Shown here piece after piece: positions 43,590 to 52,426 of a stretch of DNA of 64,000 bases. How positions within the stretch are numbered: position 1 is the stretch's first letter; every line of letters starts with the position of its first letter. The notes under the pieces are model-generated. The model made no database searches. It saw nothing but the letters and a program-made list of their open reading frames with translations, and was not told the DNA's origin. Made by a program: the position numbers and the translations under genes. Origin of the DNA: Candidatus Eisenbacteria bacterium (GTDB taxonomy: Bacteria; Eisenbacteria; RBG-16-71-46; JACRLI01); the NCBI GenBank assembly GCA_016235265.1, contig JACRLI010000015.1, positions 374,401-438,400 of the forward strand, written 5' to 3'.

Positions 43590-46034
43590 TCAGGACGCCT
43601 CCCCCTGCCACTCGATTCGACTCCGCCCCTCGGGCCCGTCCACCGGGAGCAGCAGCCCCCACAGGAACGCCAGCGGTGGTCCCGCGAAGACCAGGTTGAG
43701 CGTGAAATTGGAAGTGCACACGACGGCCATGAGCAGCGTGTTGGCAAGCACCGCCGTGCCCACGGCGCGCCGCTCCCACGTCGGCGCGGCAAGTCCCTCG
43801 CGCCAACCGGCCCGGCCGAAGGCCCAGAACAGGAGGAGCAGCGCGATGAGCCCGGCCAGCCCATACTTGAACCACTCGAACAGGTACATCTGGTGTATGT
43901 ACGGCGCTTCGTTGCGGAACCCGACAAACGGGTCCTTCACCGAGAGCGTGGCCCCCGCCCCATGACCGATCAGGGGGTGCTGCGAAATCTGTTCGATCGC
44001 GACGCCCCATTCGGCCAGGCGGACGATGTTGGACATGGTGGCGGTACCTGCTTCGGTGGTGAAGCTGGATCCAAAGCGGGAACCCACCGAAGCCGCCAGG
44101 TCCCCTCCCGCGAGCTGCTGGGCCGCCAGGAATGACCCCGCCGCGAGCAGTCCCAGGGCCAGCCCCACCCCGGCCGCCCTGAGGGCGGCCCGCCCCCGGT
44201 CGCGGCTGCCGGCCACGATCACCACGAGCACCGTGAGGAGACCGGCCAGGAAACCCAGCCAGTATCCCCGGGTGAACGAAAGCAACTGGTGCAGCAGCAG
44301 CACCGGGATCAGCAGCAGGGCGGCCCAGCGTACCCCCCGGTGGGGCGCGTGGGCCGCGACCGAGACCAGGAGCAGGGCTCCCATCGCCGGCAGGGGCCCG
44401 AACCAGGCATCCCCGATCCGACGCCTGTAGCGGACGAAGGCCACCAGGCCGTACGCGGCGCTGACGTAGGAGAGGAATGTGAAGGCTCCCAGGAACGCGA
44501 GGAACGCGCGCCGACGCGCACGCCACAAGGGCGCCAGCAGCGCCGTCAGGATGCCGAAGGAGCCCGACATGTCGATCCCCAGGTACTTGAGCGAGTTCTC
44601 GCGGACCACTCCCAGCGCCGCGCCGTAGAGCGCCACCAGGATCCATCCGGCGAGCACCATCGTGAGCGGATTGCGGGAGAGGCTCCACCCGCGGAGGGCG
44701 TACTCGCGGAGCCCCAGGGCGCCCGCGAGTACGCCGAAGAAGGTCACGATGGACAGCTCGCGCGTGAGCTGACCGCCGCCGTAGACCGTGAACACGCCGG
44801 CACCGAGGGCCATGACGAACGGCCAGCGAAGGTCCGGCCCCATCCGCCACAGCACCGCCGCCGCCAGGGCGACCAGGACTGCGGGCAGCCACCCGAACCG
44901 CGCGCCCACTGCGAGCAGCGCGGCCTCGGCCAGTCCCAGCCCCGCCAGGGTCCGCCAGGGTGTCGCGGCGCGCGCCGCTGCGGCCTTCGCCGCACCTCCT
45001 GCCGCACCTGCGGCGGCCGCGGCCCAGCCCGCGCCCGCGATGAGTGCGACGAGCAGCGCACCAGCGACGAAGTGGCGGGCGCGGGGCCACGACGGACGGC
45101 GTGGCGGTGCCGGCGCATCGAGGGCCACGAGCGCGGGGAGATCCCTGGCTTCCTCGAGCCGGGCGCCCTCGTATTGGGCGGCCAGGAAGGCGAATGCCCG
45201 CTCCCCCGCGACGAGATCGCGCATGGCACGGGCGGCTTCGGTCGCCTGCGGGGGCAGCCGGTCCAGAACGCGCTCCAGCGCCGCCAGGCGACCCGCGAGA
45301 TCGCGCACCTCCCGGCTGCTGTCCGCGGCGTAGCCCCGGACCCATCGGAGCCGGGCTCGCAGGGCCACCTGCTCCGCCGCCAGCGCACCGGCACCCCCGC
45401 CCCCCGCCGCGCCCCGCAGGTCCGAGGCCGCCGCGTGGTGGGTCTGCAGGTAGTCGGCCAGCCCGCTCCCGATGCTGTCCAGCCGGGCCCGGGTTTCCCC
45501 GAGCCGGCGCCCCAGGGCCATCCGGGCCTGGCGTGCGCGGGACGCGCGCAGGCCCCGCAGCAGCCCGTCGAGCTCGACTACGTAGGCATCCGCCAGGGCC
45601 GCCGCGTCCCGGGCGCTGGGCGCGACCACTTCGATCTCGAGGAGATTGCGTGGCGTCACCTTGAAGACGCTCTTCTTCCGCAGCCGCTCCAGCGCGTCCA
45701 GCGAGTCACGCACGCCGTAGACCCGGCGCGGGTCGCATCGCCGGGCCACCGCGGCCCGGAGTCGCTCACTCTCGAGCGCCGGCAGGAGCATCTCGGTCGG
45801 GGAAACAGGCGCCGGAAGCTGCACTCCGGGAAGATCCAGGCCCCGCACCAGGCCGGAAGCGCTCAGGCCGGTCTGTTCTTCCCTGGGCGGCAGGATCGAG
45901 GCGCGGGCGGTGTACCGCTTCGGCAGAAGATACGCGAGCGCCAGACCCGTGGCGGCACACAGCACGCAGTTCACGACCAGGACCCGCCAGTGGGTCCGCA
46001 ACGGGCGGAGCCCATCGGCCCGGGTCCCGCTCAC
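43590..46034 (-). CDS. Wzz-Wzy fusion: chain-length determinant joined to O-antigen-type polymerase
   Basis: The protein has 814 residues; its GTG overlaps the upstream stop (GTGA). Residues 1-350 are a Wzz domain: TM1 near 17-35, the periplasmic coiled-coil region and TM2 near 325-350 preceded by PPRRPSWPR. This part closely parallels the separate Wzz protein encoded upstream (LPPREEQTGL against LPPTEDQTGL). Residues 355-805 are a Wzy/WaaL-type polymerase or ligase with about ten helices and a large loop containing SQHPLIGHGAGATLSV. It would polymerise repeat units and set their length in one polypeptide. Confidence 0.85.
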   Translation of the reverse strand: MSGTRADGLRPLRTHWRVLVVNCVLCAATGLALAYLLPKRYTARASILPPREEQTGLSASGLVRGLDLPGVQLPAPVSPTEMLLPALESERLRAAVARRCDPRRVYGVRDSLDALERLRKKSVFKVTPRNLLEIEVVAPSARDAAALADAYVVELDGLLRGLRASRARQARMALGRRLGETRARLDSIGSGLADYLQTHHAAASDLRGAAGGGGAGALAAEQVALRARLRWVRGYAADSSREVRDLAGRLAALERVLDRLPPQATEAARAMRDLVAGERAFAFLAAQYEGARLEEARDLPALVALDAPAPPRRPSWPRARHFVAGALLVALIAGAGWAAAAAGAAGGAAKAAAARAATPWRTLAGLGLAEAALLAVGARFGWLPAVLVALAAAVLWRMGPDLRWPFVMALGAGVFTVYGGGQLTRELSIVTFFGVLAGALGLREYALRGWSLSRNPLTMVLAGWILVALYGAALGVVRENSLKYLGIDMSGSFGILTALLAPLWRARRRAFLAFLGAFTFLSYVSAAYGLVAFVRYRRRIGDAWFGPLPAMGALLLVSVAAHAPHRGVRWAALLLIPVLLLHQLLSFTRGYWLGFLAGLLTVLVVIVAGSRDRGRAALRAAGVGLALGLLAAGSFLAAQQLAGGDLAASVGSRFGSSFTTEAGTATMSNIVRLAEWGVAIEQISQHPLIGHGAGATLSVKDPFVGFRNEAPYIHQMYLFEWFKYGLAGLIALLLLFWAFGRAGWREGLAAPTWERRAVGTAVLANTLLMAVVCTSNFTLNLVFAGPPLAFLWGLLLPVDGPEGRSRIEWQGEAS

Positions 46035-47158
46035 GGCCGCCCTCGGCTGTCATCCGGTTGCGGCCGGGGCCGGCCCGGGGGCGCGCCGCCCCTCCGCGGC
46101 AGGGCCTGCCACAGCACGCCGGCGAGACGCGCGCCGAATTCTTCCATGTTGTACCGGGTTTCGCACAGCCACCGGCCGCGCGAACCCATGCGCCGGGCCT
46201 CCCCGGGGTCGTCCAACAGGCGGCGAATCGCGTGCCGCCAGCCGGTCACGTCTCCCGGCCCGACCCACAGGCCGACCCCCTCGCTCTCGATGTCGAGCGG
46301 CATCAGCTCGGTGCGGGTGACGAGGACCGGGCGGCCCATCGCCATGGCCTCCAGGAGGCTCGTCCCTCCCGTCTGCCCTCTTGGATGCCGCATCGCGAGG
46401 AGCGGAACGGCCACGACGTGGGCCCGCTGGTAGGCCGCGATGAGCTCCGGGTAAGTGAGTGCGAATTCATCTCCCGGCCCCGCGATCACCCGCACGTTGG
46501 AGGGCAACGAGCCGCGGGGTGGGGCGTGTCTCCCGGACGTCACCAGGGTGAGCTCGCAGGCGATCCCGTCCACGGCGCGGACGAGGGTCTCGTGGTCGCG
46601 GGCCGTTTTGCCGGCGCTGAGGATTCGCAGCGGGCCCGACGGAGGCTCCGAGAGGAACTCGCGCCGATAGAAGTCCAAGTCCACTCCCCAGGGGATCATG
46701 TGGAGCCGCTCCCGCGGAAACCCGATCACCTCGCGCATGTGGTGTTCGACGGCGGGGCCCAGGCAGATCAGTTGGTCGTGCCCCCTCGAGTAAGGAGCGC
46801 GGGCGACCCAGCGCTCCAATCCCGGGCGAAAGGGCGCGTGGACCGTCGCCACGAGCGGACGGCGGAGGAGCCCCGCGGACCGGAGCATCGCCAGCCCCAG
46901 GGTGTCGCCCTGGCAGGCCGAGTAGACCAGGTCGCATCCGCTGAACAGGGCACGGTACTGCTGGTCCAGGTCCCCGAGCCGCAACCACCTGCCCAGGGAC
47001 GCCAGCCACGTGTGCACGCGATAGGGAGCGATCCGGACCTCGATGCCGTGCCGGCCCAGGTGGGTCGTGCCGAAGAGGTGGTTCCCCGGGTACTTCCCCG
47101 CCTCCCACAACCTCCATGCCTCGTCCATGGGGTAGTTGTTGAGATAGAGGATCTTCAT
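46031..47158 (-). CDS. Glycosyltransferase family 4
   Basis: The protein has 375 residues of GT-B type. The N-terminal domain opens with KILYLNNYPMDEAWRLWEAGKYPGNHLFG. The C-terminal domain has LRILSAGKTARDHETLVRAV and TGGTSLLEAMAMGRPVLVTRT, with the donor-binding Glu. The ATG at 47158 follows the GT2 gene by 18 bases, and its stop overlaps the fusion gene. It is the fourth gene of the Wza-Wzz-GT2-GT4-Wzz/Wzy operon and adds one sugar of the repeat unit. Confidence 0.9.
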   Translation of the reverse strand: MKILYLNNYPMDEAWRLWEAGKYPGNHLFGTTHLGRHGIEVRIAPYRVHTWLASLGRWLRLGDLDQQYRALFSGCDLVYSACQGDTLGLAMLRSAGLLRRPLVATVHAPFRPGLERWVARAPYSRGHDQLICLGPAVEHHMREVIGFPRERLHMIPWGVDLDFYRREFLSEPPSGPLRILSAGKTARDHETLVRAVDGIACELTLVTSGRHAPPRGSLPSNVRVIAGPGDEFALTYPELIAAYQRAHVVAVPLLAMRHPRGQTGGTSLLEAMAMGRPVLVTRTELMPLDIESEGVGLWVGPGDVTGWRHAIRRLLDDPGEARRMGSRGRWLCETRYNMEEFGARLAGVLWQALPRRGGAPPGRPRPQPDDSRGRP

Positions 47159-47176
47159 GAGCGCGGGATCCCGGGG

Positions 47177-48109
47177 TTACGCCCGGCTCGCGGGTCGCGA
47201 CACGCCGGGAGAGAGCAGCGCGGCCGCCTGCGCGTGGACCCGCCGCCACGCCTCCCGCCAGGTGATGCGCCCCAGGAGAGCGTTGACGGCGGCGATGACC
47301 GCCGCCCACGGCAGCGACAGACCCAGGAGCAACCGGAATACCCCCGCGGCTGCGCGTCCGTGGTGCTTCAGGAAGTACCGGTGGCGGCTGCGGTGCACCA
47401 TCGCCTGGTGATGAACGGGCAGGAGCGCCGTGCTCGCCCCTCCCAGGTGAGTCAGCGTCCAGCCGGGCAGCGAGGCCAGCCGGTACCCGGCGCGGCGGAA
47501 TCTCACGCACCAGTCCACTTCCTCGCTGAAGAGCCAGAACCCCTCGTCCATCCCCCCCACCGCGCGGCACGCATCCCGCCGCACCAGCAGGGCCGCCCCC
47601 GCCAGCACCCGGGCCTCGAGCGCCCCATCCACGTGCGCCAGCGGGGGGGCCTCGCGGGCATCTCGGGCAAGGTAGGTGCGGAACGCCCAGGGAATCGTAG
47701 GCTCGTGGAGGCGTGAAGCCTGGGGCCGGCCGTCCGCCCCCAGGAGCCGGGGGCCCAACATGCCGAACTCGGTGTGGCGGCGCAGCCATTCCAGTCCCGC
47801 GCGGAGACCGGAGGAGTCCACGCGGGTGTCCGGGTTCAGCACCAGCACGAATGGCTGGCTCAGGAGGCGAAGGCCGGCGTTGACCCCGGCCGCGTAGCCG
47901 AGATTGTCATCCATGCGCAGGCGGGTGGTTTCCGGCCAGAGAGCGGCGGCCACTTCCAGCGTGTCGTCCGGCGAAGCGCTGTCCACCACCACCACCGCTC
48001 CAGGCGCCGCGACGCTTCGCAGGCCCGCGAAGCAGCCATCGAGGTGGCGCCCGGAGCGGTAGGTCACCACGATGACCCCCAGGTCCGGGTCGACCTGCGC
48101 CGGGATCAT
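47177..48109 (-). CDS. Glycosyltransferase family 2 (rhamnosyltransferase-like)
   Basis: The protein has 310 residues; ATG 48109 overlaps the Wzz stop. GT-A features: GVIVVTYRSGRHLDGCF at the start, VVVDSASPDDT, the DNLGYAAGVNAGL segment typical of WbbL-type rhamnosyltransferases, NPDTRV as the metal site and a C-terminal GMDEGFWLFSEEVDWCVRFRRAGYRL with the EED-like catalytic region. One hydrophobic stretch near 275-295 may attach it to the membrane. Confidence 0.9.
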   Translation of the reverse strand: MIPAQVDPDLGVIVVTYRSGRHLDGCFAGLRSVAAPGAVVVVDSASPDDTLEVAAALWPETTRLRMDDNLGYAAGVNAGLRLLSQPFVLVLNPDTRVDSSGLRAGLEWLRRHTEFGMLGPRLLGADGRPQASRLHEPTIPWAFRTYLARDAREAPPLAHVDGALEARVLAGAALLVRRDACRAVGGMDEGFWLFSEEVDWCVRFRRAGYRLASLPGWTLTHLGGASTALLPVHHQAMVHRSRHRYFLKHHGRAAAGVFRLLLGLSLPWAAVIAAVNALLGRITWREAWRRVHAQAAALLSPGVSRPASRA

Positions 48110-49185
48110 CCGCTCCGCGAAACGGCGTCCATGGCGCGCCCTCCGCGGCTCCCGGGCGCCCCCACGGCCACCCAGCTCACACCCGAGAGGAGGCCCACCG
48201 CGAGGGATGCCGCCGCGAACAACTTCTTCTTCGGCCACGAGGGCTTGCGCGGCGGCCGGGCCGCGTCGAGCACTTCCAGCGCCACGACGTCGCGGGCCTC
48301 CTCGATGCGTGCGTCCTCGTACTGGGCGCTCAGGAACGCGTAGGCCCCCTCCAGCCCCTTGAGCTCGCGCAGCAGGCGCGCGATGCCCATGCCCACCGGT
48401 GGGAGGCGGTCCAGTTCCTTGTCCAGCGCCCCGAGACGCGCCTCGAGGAGACTGACTTCCTGGCTGTTGCCGGCGGAGTAGCTCTTCGCCAGCTCCAGCT
48501 GGAACTGGATGTTGAGGCGCTCCGCGAAGAGGCGGGCCCCGCTCTCCGAACCGGGGTTCATGCCGGAACCCAGCGCGGCGGCATGGTGCAGGCGTTCATA
48601 TTCGGAGAATTCGTGCTGCAGGCTGTCCAGGTCCGCCCGGACATCGGCCATGCGACGTTCGATGAACACGCGGGTCCGATGCCCCTTGGTCATGCGCTGG
48701 GTCCTCACGAAGCGATCCAGCTCCTCCGTGAAGGTGTTGGCCAGCCTGGCAGCATCGTCGGCCTGCGGGGCCTCCACCCGGATCTCGATCACCCCGAGCG
48801 GGGTGACTTTGAACTTCGACTTCCGGCGCAGCTTCTCGCGGGCATCGAGCGTGTCCCGCACGGAGTAGACGCGACACAGGTCCACCCGCCCACCGACCCG
48901 CCGCCGCATCCAGTCGCTCTCCAGCACCGACAACATGAGGTCCGAGGCCGACACCGCCTGGGCCACCCGCACGCCAGGGACGGAAATCCCCCGCAGGAGG
49001 CTGGTCAGACTGAGGCCGGTCTGATCCTCGGTCGGCGGCAGCAGGGTCGTGATCGCGATGTACCTGGCGGGCAGGACGAACGCCAGCAGGATGCCCAGCG
49101 CGGTGGAGACCGCGCAGCACCACGCCAGGATCCGCCAGTGCGGCCGGAATGGGCGGAACAGGTCACCCCAGGTCGAATCAGACAT
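48106..49185 (-). CDS. Wzz-type polysaccharide chain-length determinant
   Basis: The protein has 359 residues. ATG 49185 is preferred over GTG 49194. TM1 lies near 18-38 and TM2 near 318-340, preceded by PPRKPSWPKKK; the periplasmic part is helical with coiled-coil stretches (LLEARLGALDKELDRL). There is no cytoplasmic tyrosine kinase domain. It sets chain length by working with the polymerase, here probably the Wzy half of the fusion protein two genes downstream, whose Wzz half is its paralogue. It follows the Wza gene by 12 bases. Confidence 0.87.
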   Translation of the reverse strand: MSDSTWGDLFRPFRPHWRILAWCCAVSTALGILLAFVLPARYIAITTLLPPTEDQTGLSLTSLLRGISVPGVRVAQAVSASDLMLSVLESDWMRRRVGGRVDLCRVYSVRDTLDAREKLRRKSKFKVTPLGVIEIRVEAPQADDAARLANTFTEELDRFVRTQRMTKGHRTRVFIERRMADVRADLDSLQHEFSEYERLHHAAALGSGMNPGSESGARLFAERLNIQFQLELAKSYSAGNSQEVSLLEARLGALDKELDRLPPVGMGIARLLRELKGLEGAYAFLSAQYEDARIEEARDVVALEVLDAARPPRKPSWPKKKLFAAASLAVGLLSGVSWVAVGAPGSRGGRAMDAVSRSG

Positions 49186-49197
49186 CTTCGCCACCCG

Positions 49198-50814
49198 CTA
49201 TTTCTTGACTATGAAGTAGAACGTCGCGACCTGCAGTGCGACCGAGAGGGTTTCCTTGAACAGGGACCACGCCGGCGTGCCCGGCTGCTTCTCCGGGACC
49301 CACACGAAGTCCCCCGGCGCCAGGTTGCCCGCCGCCGATTGCGGCATGGAGAGGCCGTCCCCCGCCCGAATCACCCGGACTCCGTCCTTCTGGGCCCGGG
49401 AGCCGAATCCGCCGGCCAAGTTGATGTAGTCCCCGGGCGCGAGACCCGGATGGAATCCGACCAGCCCCGGGCGGGCCACTTCCCCGCCGACCCGGACGGT
49501 CCGTCCCCGCGGGAGCACGGTCAGCCGATCGCCGCTTCGCAGGAGGATGTCCTCCTGGGAACCCGGCGCGAGCGGACGCGAGAGATCCACCTGGAATAGA
49601 CGACTGTGTCCCTCGGTGCGCATCTTCAGGTCGAAGTACTCGGTCTCGGTCATCTCCGCCCGCGTGAGCCGCCGGAGCCGCTCGAGATCCGGATCGCCGA
49701 ACAGGGCCGCGTCCGCGTCGCGCGTCAGGACCACGTTGCGGAGCGACGCTTCCGGAGTGAATCCACCCACCCAGGACACCGCGTCGGAGAGCCGATCGTG
49801 CCCCTCCCGGATGGGGTACTCCCCGGGCAGCGTCACTTCCCCCTCCACCGTGACCAGGTCCAGCGGGCGCCAGTGCGTCCGGCGGCGGATGAAGACCCGG
49901 TCGTCGGGGCGCATCGGCGAGGCCATTGCGGCCGCGACGGGCAGCCATGTGGAGTCGGCGGCATCCCCTTCGTGGAAGCCCAGGACGAGGACCGAGTCCT
50001 CCCTTGCCCCGTCCGAAAGCCCGCCCGCGAGTCGCACCAGGGTGGCCAGGCTGTCCCCCGGGGCGCTCTCCACGTAGCCCGGGCGCTCGATCGCCCCGGC
50101 CAGGTAGACCTGTCCGCGGAGACGCGGGATGACGATGCGGTCGCCGTCCTGGAGCCAGGGGTTGTGCGCATTGTCCCCGAGAACCAGGAACCGCTGCATG
50201 TCCACGCGATCCGTGGCGCCGGAGGACCGGCGCAGCTCGATGTTCCGGATGGAGGCGGTCTTGGTCAGCCCGCCGCGCTCCTGCAGCGCCTCCACGGCGC
50301 GATTCGTGGCGGTGGCGGCGACGGTCCCGGGATTGGTGGTCTCCCCCACCACGAAGACCTTGAAGACCCGCGGGCGGAGGAGGCGCAACTCGAGCTCCGC
50401 CCGGGGCACGAAGCGCCGGAGGTCGGACAGGACCCTGCTGCGCACATCGGCGAGGCGCTGCCCGGCGACACCGCGGCGCCCCAGATCCGGCACGTACAGG
50501 GATCCTTCGGCGTCCACCACGAGAGTCTGCTGCGTGCCGGCGGGCGAGCCCTTCTCCAGGCTGAACACGTCCCCCGGCCCCACGACGTATTCCCTCGGAT
50601 CAATGGCCCCGGAGAGCAGGCCGGCGGTGCCCGGAAGGTTGGCCGTGAGAACCGAGTCGGCGGACCGGGAGCGAAGGCCTGGGTCGGCGGAATCCAAGCC
50701 ACCCAGGCGGCCCAGGATGACCGGCGCGGCGGGACAGGCGGCGGCAGACGCCAGGGAGAACGCCACGCACGCGGCAACGTACTCTCGGCGGCGGAGGCGG
50801 ATGGACAGGATCAA
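49198..50814 (-). CDS. Polysaccharide export protein (Wza-like) with several SLBB domains
   Basis: The start taken is TTG 50814, with GGGAG nine bases upstream and a good signal peptide after it; an upstream GTG at 50859 has no ribosome site. The protein has 538 residues. The Poly_export block is DPREYVVGPGDVFSLEKG, then VFKVFVVGETTNPGTV begins the first SLBB domain; at least two more follow (GQVYLAGAIERPGYV, LVTVEGEVTLPGEYPI, TVRVGGEVARPGLV). A C-terminal hydrophobic helix (TLSVALQVATFYFIVKK) probably crosses the outer membrane. First gene of the exopolysaccharide operon. Confidence 0.9.
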   Translation of the reverse strand: MILSIRLRRREYVAACVAFSLASAAACPAAPVILGRLGGLDSADPGLRSRSADSVLTANLPGTAGLLSGAIDPREYVVGPGDVFSLEKGSPAGTQQTLVVDAEGSLYVPDLGRRGVAGQRLADVRSRVLSDLRRFVPRAELELRLLRPRVFKVFVVGETTNPGTVAATATNRAVEALQERGGLTKTASIRNIELRRSSGATDRVDMQRFLVLGDNAHNPWLQDGDRIVIPRLRGQVYLAGAIERPGYVESAPGDSLATLVRLAGGLSDGAREDSVLVLGFHEGDAADSTWLPVAAAMASPMRPDDRVFIRRRTHWRPLDLVTVEGEVTLPGEYPIREGHDRLSDAVSWVGGFTPEASLRNVVLTRDADAALFGDPDLERLRRLTRAEMTETEYFDLKMRTEGHSRLFQVDLSRPLAPGSQEDILLRSGDRLTVLPRGRTVRVGGEVARPGLVGFHPGLAPGDYINLAGGFGSRAQKDGVRVIRAGDGLSMPQSAAGNLAPGDFVWVPEKQPGTPAWSLFKETLSVALQVATFYFIVKK

Positions 50815-51197
50815 CAGAGGTTTCTCCCGGAGAAGAGGCGGATCCTCTGCCGATTCCACGGACCCACGCCGGCGGCGCGGATTCGCGGCGGCGGGCCCAG
50901 GACCCAGAGCGCCACTGCCCGACTGTGGGTGTTCTCGCGGACTGTCCTGCTCGACCCCGGGAGTCTACGTACTGCTTCCAAGGAGTGTCAACGCGCATGT
51001 CCCCCTGCCTCCCCTCCGGGCATGCCCGCCGCGGTCCCCGCCGCGCTGCGGCGACGGACGGCGGACGCGTGCCGCGCGCGGACCGGGCCGCGCGGACCGT
51101 CGCGCGGCCCGTCGCCTTGACGCGCCCGGCCGCGGGTACGTAGCATTCACCCACTCAACTCGATTCCGCAGGCCCGGTGACGCGCGGAGGATCCTCA
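50815..51197. other. Divergent control region of the exopolysaccharide locus
   Basis: These 383 bases separate the Wza operon (minus) from a glycosyltransferase (plus). The minus-strand promoter at 50962-50991 is the only firm element. The region 51000-51140 is extremely GC-rich and shows nothing I can name. The plus gene starts at TTG 51198 with GGAGG at 51186-51190. Confidence 0.5.
50962..50991 (-). promoter_or_regulatory. Sigma-70-type promoter of the exopolysaccharide operon
   Basis: On the minus strand a perfect TTGACA (50991-50986) is followed after 18 bases by TAGACT (50967-50962). It lies about 150 bases before the Wza start and is one of the best promoters in the window. Confidence 0.6.
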
Positions 51198-52424
51198 TTG
51201 ACCCGGCAGCCCGCACTCGTGCTCCTGCCCCAACCTGCTTGGCCGCTGGACGACGGCGGCCGCGTCGGGCTCTGGCAGATCACTTGGTCCATGGCCCGGT
51301 TCTACGACACGACGATCCTCATGATGCTGCCCCCGGGCCGCGAGGCCGGTCCGACGCCCCCGGAACTGCTCGCGCTGGGCGCCCGGGTGGTGGCCGTGCC
51401 CCATGTGCCGCCGCGGGGCATCCTCGCGGTGTGGAAGGGCCTCGCGGGTCCGTGGCCGTACACGCTCGCGCGGTACCGGAGCGCGGCCTTCTCCGCCGCG
51501 GTGGCCCGCGCCGTCGCGGAGGTCCGGCCCAGGGTCGCCATGGTGAATCACCTGCACCTGGCGACCTACGCGGACAATCTCGGCACCACTCCCTTCGTGC
51601 TGCGACAGCACAACGTGGAGAGCGTGTGGCTGGAGCGCTACTCCGGGACACTGCGCGGACCGGCGCGCTGGTATGCCCGCGGCCAGGCCGCGCGCATGCG
51701 GACCGCCGAGGCGCGGCTGTGCGAGCGTGCCGACCTCGTGCTGGCGATCCACCCGGAGGAGGCCGCGGCGATCCGTGCCCTCGCTCCCCGCGCGCGGGTC
51801 GAGATCGTTCCCGTAGGCGTGGACTTTGCCCGCTTCCAGGACCCCAGGCCCGGCCTGCCGCCGGTGGTGCTCCTGACCGGTTCCTTTCGATGGCCCCCGA
51901 ATGCGGAAGGCGCCCGACGGTTCCTGCTCCAAGGGTGGCCGCGGGTGCTGGACCGGGTGCCCGATGCCCGGCTGCGCCTGGTGGGCAAGGGCCTGGAGGG
52001 CACCCTGGTCGCCCAGGCACGCCGCTCGGGCGCCGAGCCCGTGGGCTACGTGGACGACATCGCGCCGGAATTCGCGGCCGCCACCGCGGTGGTCGTGCCT
52101 CTCTGGACCGGCGCCGGGATGCGGGTGAAGATCGTGGAAGCCATGGCCGCCCGGGTGCCGGTGGTGGCCACGCCCGTTGCTGCGGAAGGGCTGGGAATCG
52201 AGCGCGGAGTGCACTTCGAGTGTGCCGACGATGCCGAGGAACTGGGCTGCCGGGTTGCGGACCTGCTCTGCGACCCGGAACGGGCCCGCGCCCTGGCGGG
52301 AGCTGCGCACGCGTACGGGGTGGGGCGGTACTCGCTCGAGCGGGTGGCCGGGCTCACGGCCCAGCTCTGCGAATCCGTGGTGGGGGCACGGCGGGGCCCG
52401 GGCGGGGAGGAAACGGGAGACTGA
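51198..52424 (+). CDS. Glycosyltransferase family 4
   Basis: The protein has 408 residues; TTG 51198 has GGAGG seven bases upstream. GT-B plan: LVLLPQPAWPLDDGGRVGLWQI at the start, FVLRQHNVESVWLERY in the acceptor domain, then PPVVLLTGSFRWPPNAEGARRFL and GAGMRVKIVEAMAARVPVVATPVAAEGL with the donor-binding Glu. The N-terminal phrase and the HNVES motif place it near the TIGR03087-type transferases of exopolysaccharide loci. It is transcribed away from the Wza operon and converges on the Wzx gene with two bases between stops. Confidence 0.88.
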   Translation: MTRQPALVLLPQPAWPLDDGGRVGLWQITWSMARFYDTTILMMLPPGREAGPTPPELLALGARVVAVPHVPPRGILAVWKGLAGPWPYTLARYRSAAFSAAVARAVAEVRPRVAMVNHLHLATYADNLGTTPFVLRQHNVESVWLERYSGTLRGPARWYARGQAARMRTAEARLCERADLVLAIHPEEAAAIRALAPRARVEIVPVGVDFARFQDPRPGLPPVVLLTGSFRWPPNAEGARRFLLQGWPRVLDRVPDARLRLVGKGLEGTLVAQARRSGAEPVGYVDDIAPEFAAATAVVVPLWTGAGMRVKIVEAMAARVPVVATPVAAEGLGIERGVHFECADDAEELGCRVADLLCDPERARALAGAAHAYGVGRYSLERVAGLTAQLCESVVGARRGPGGEETGD

Positions 52425-52426
52425 CC

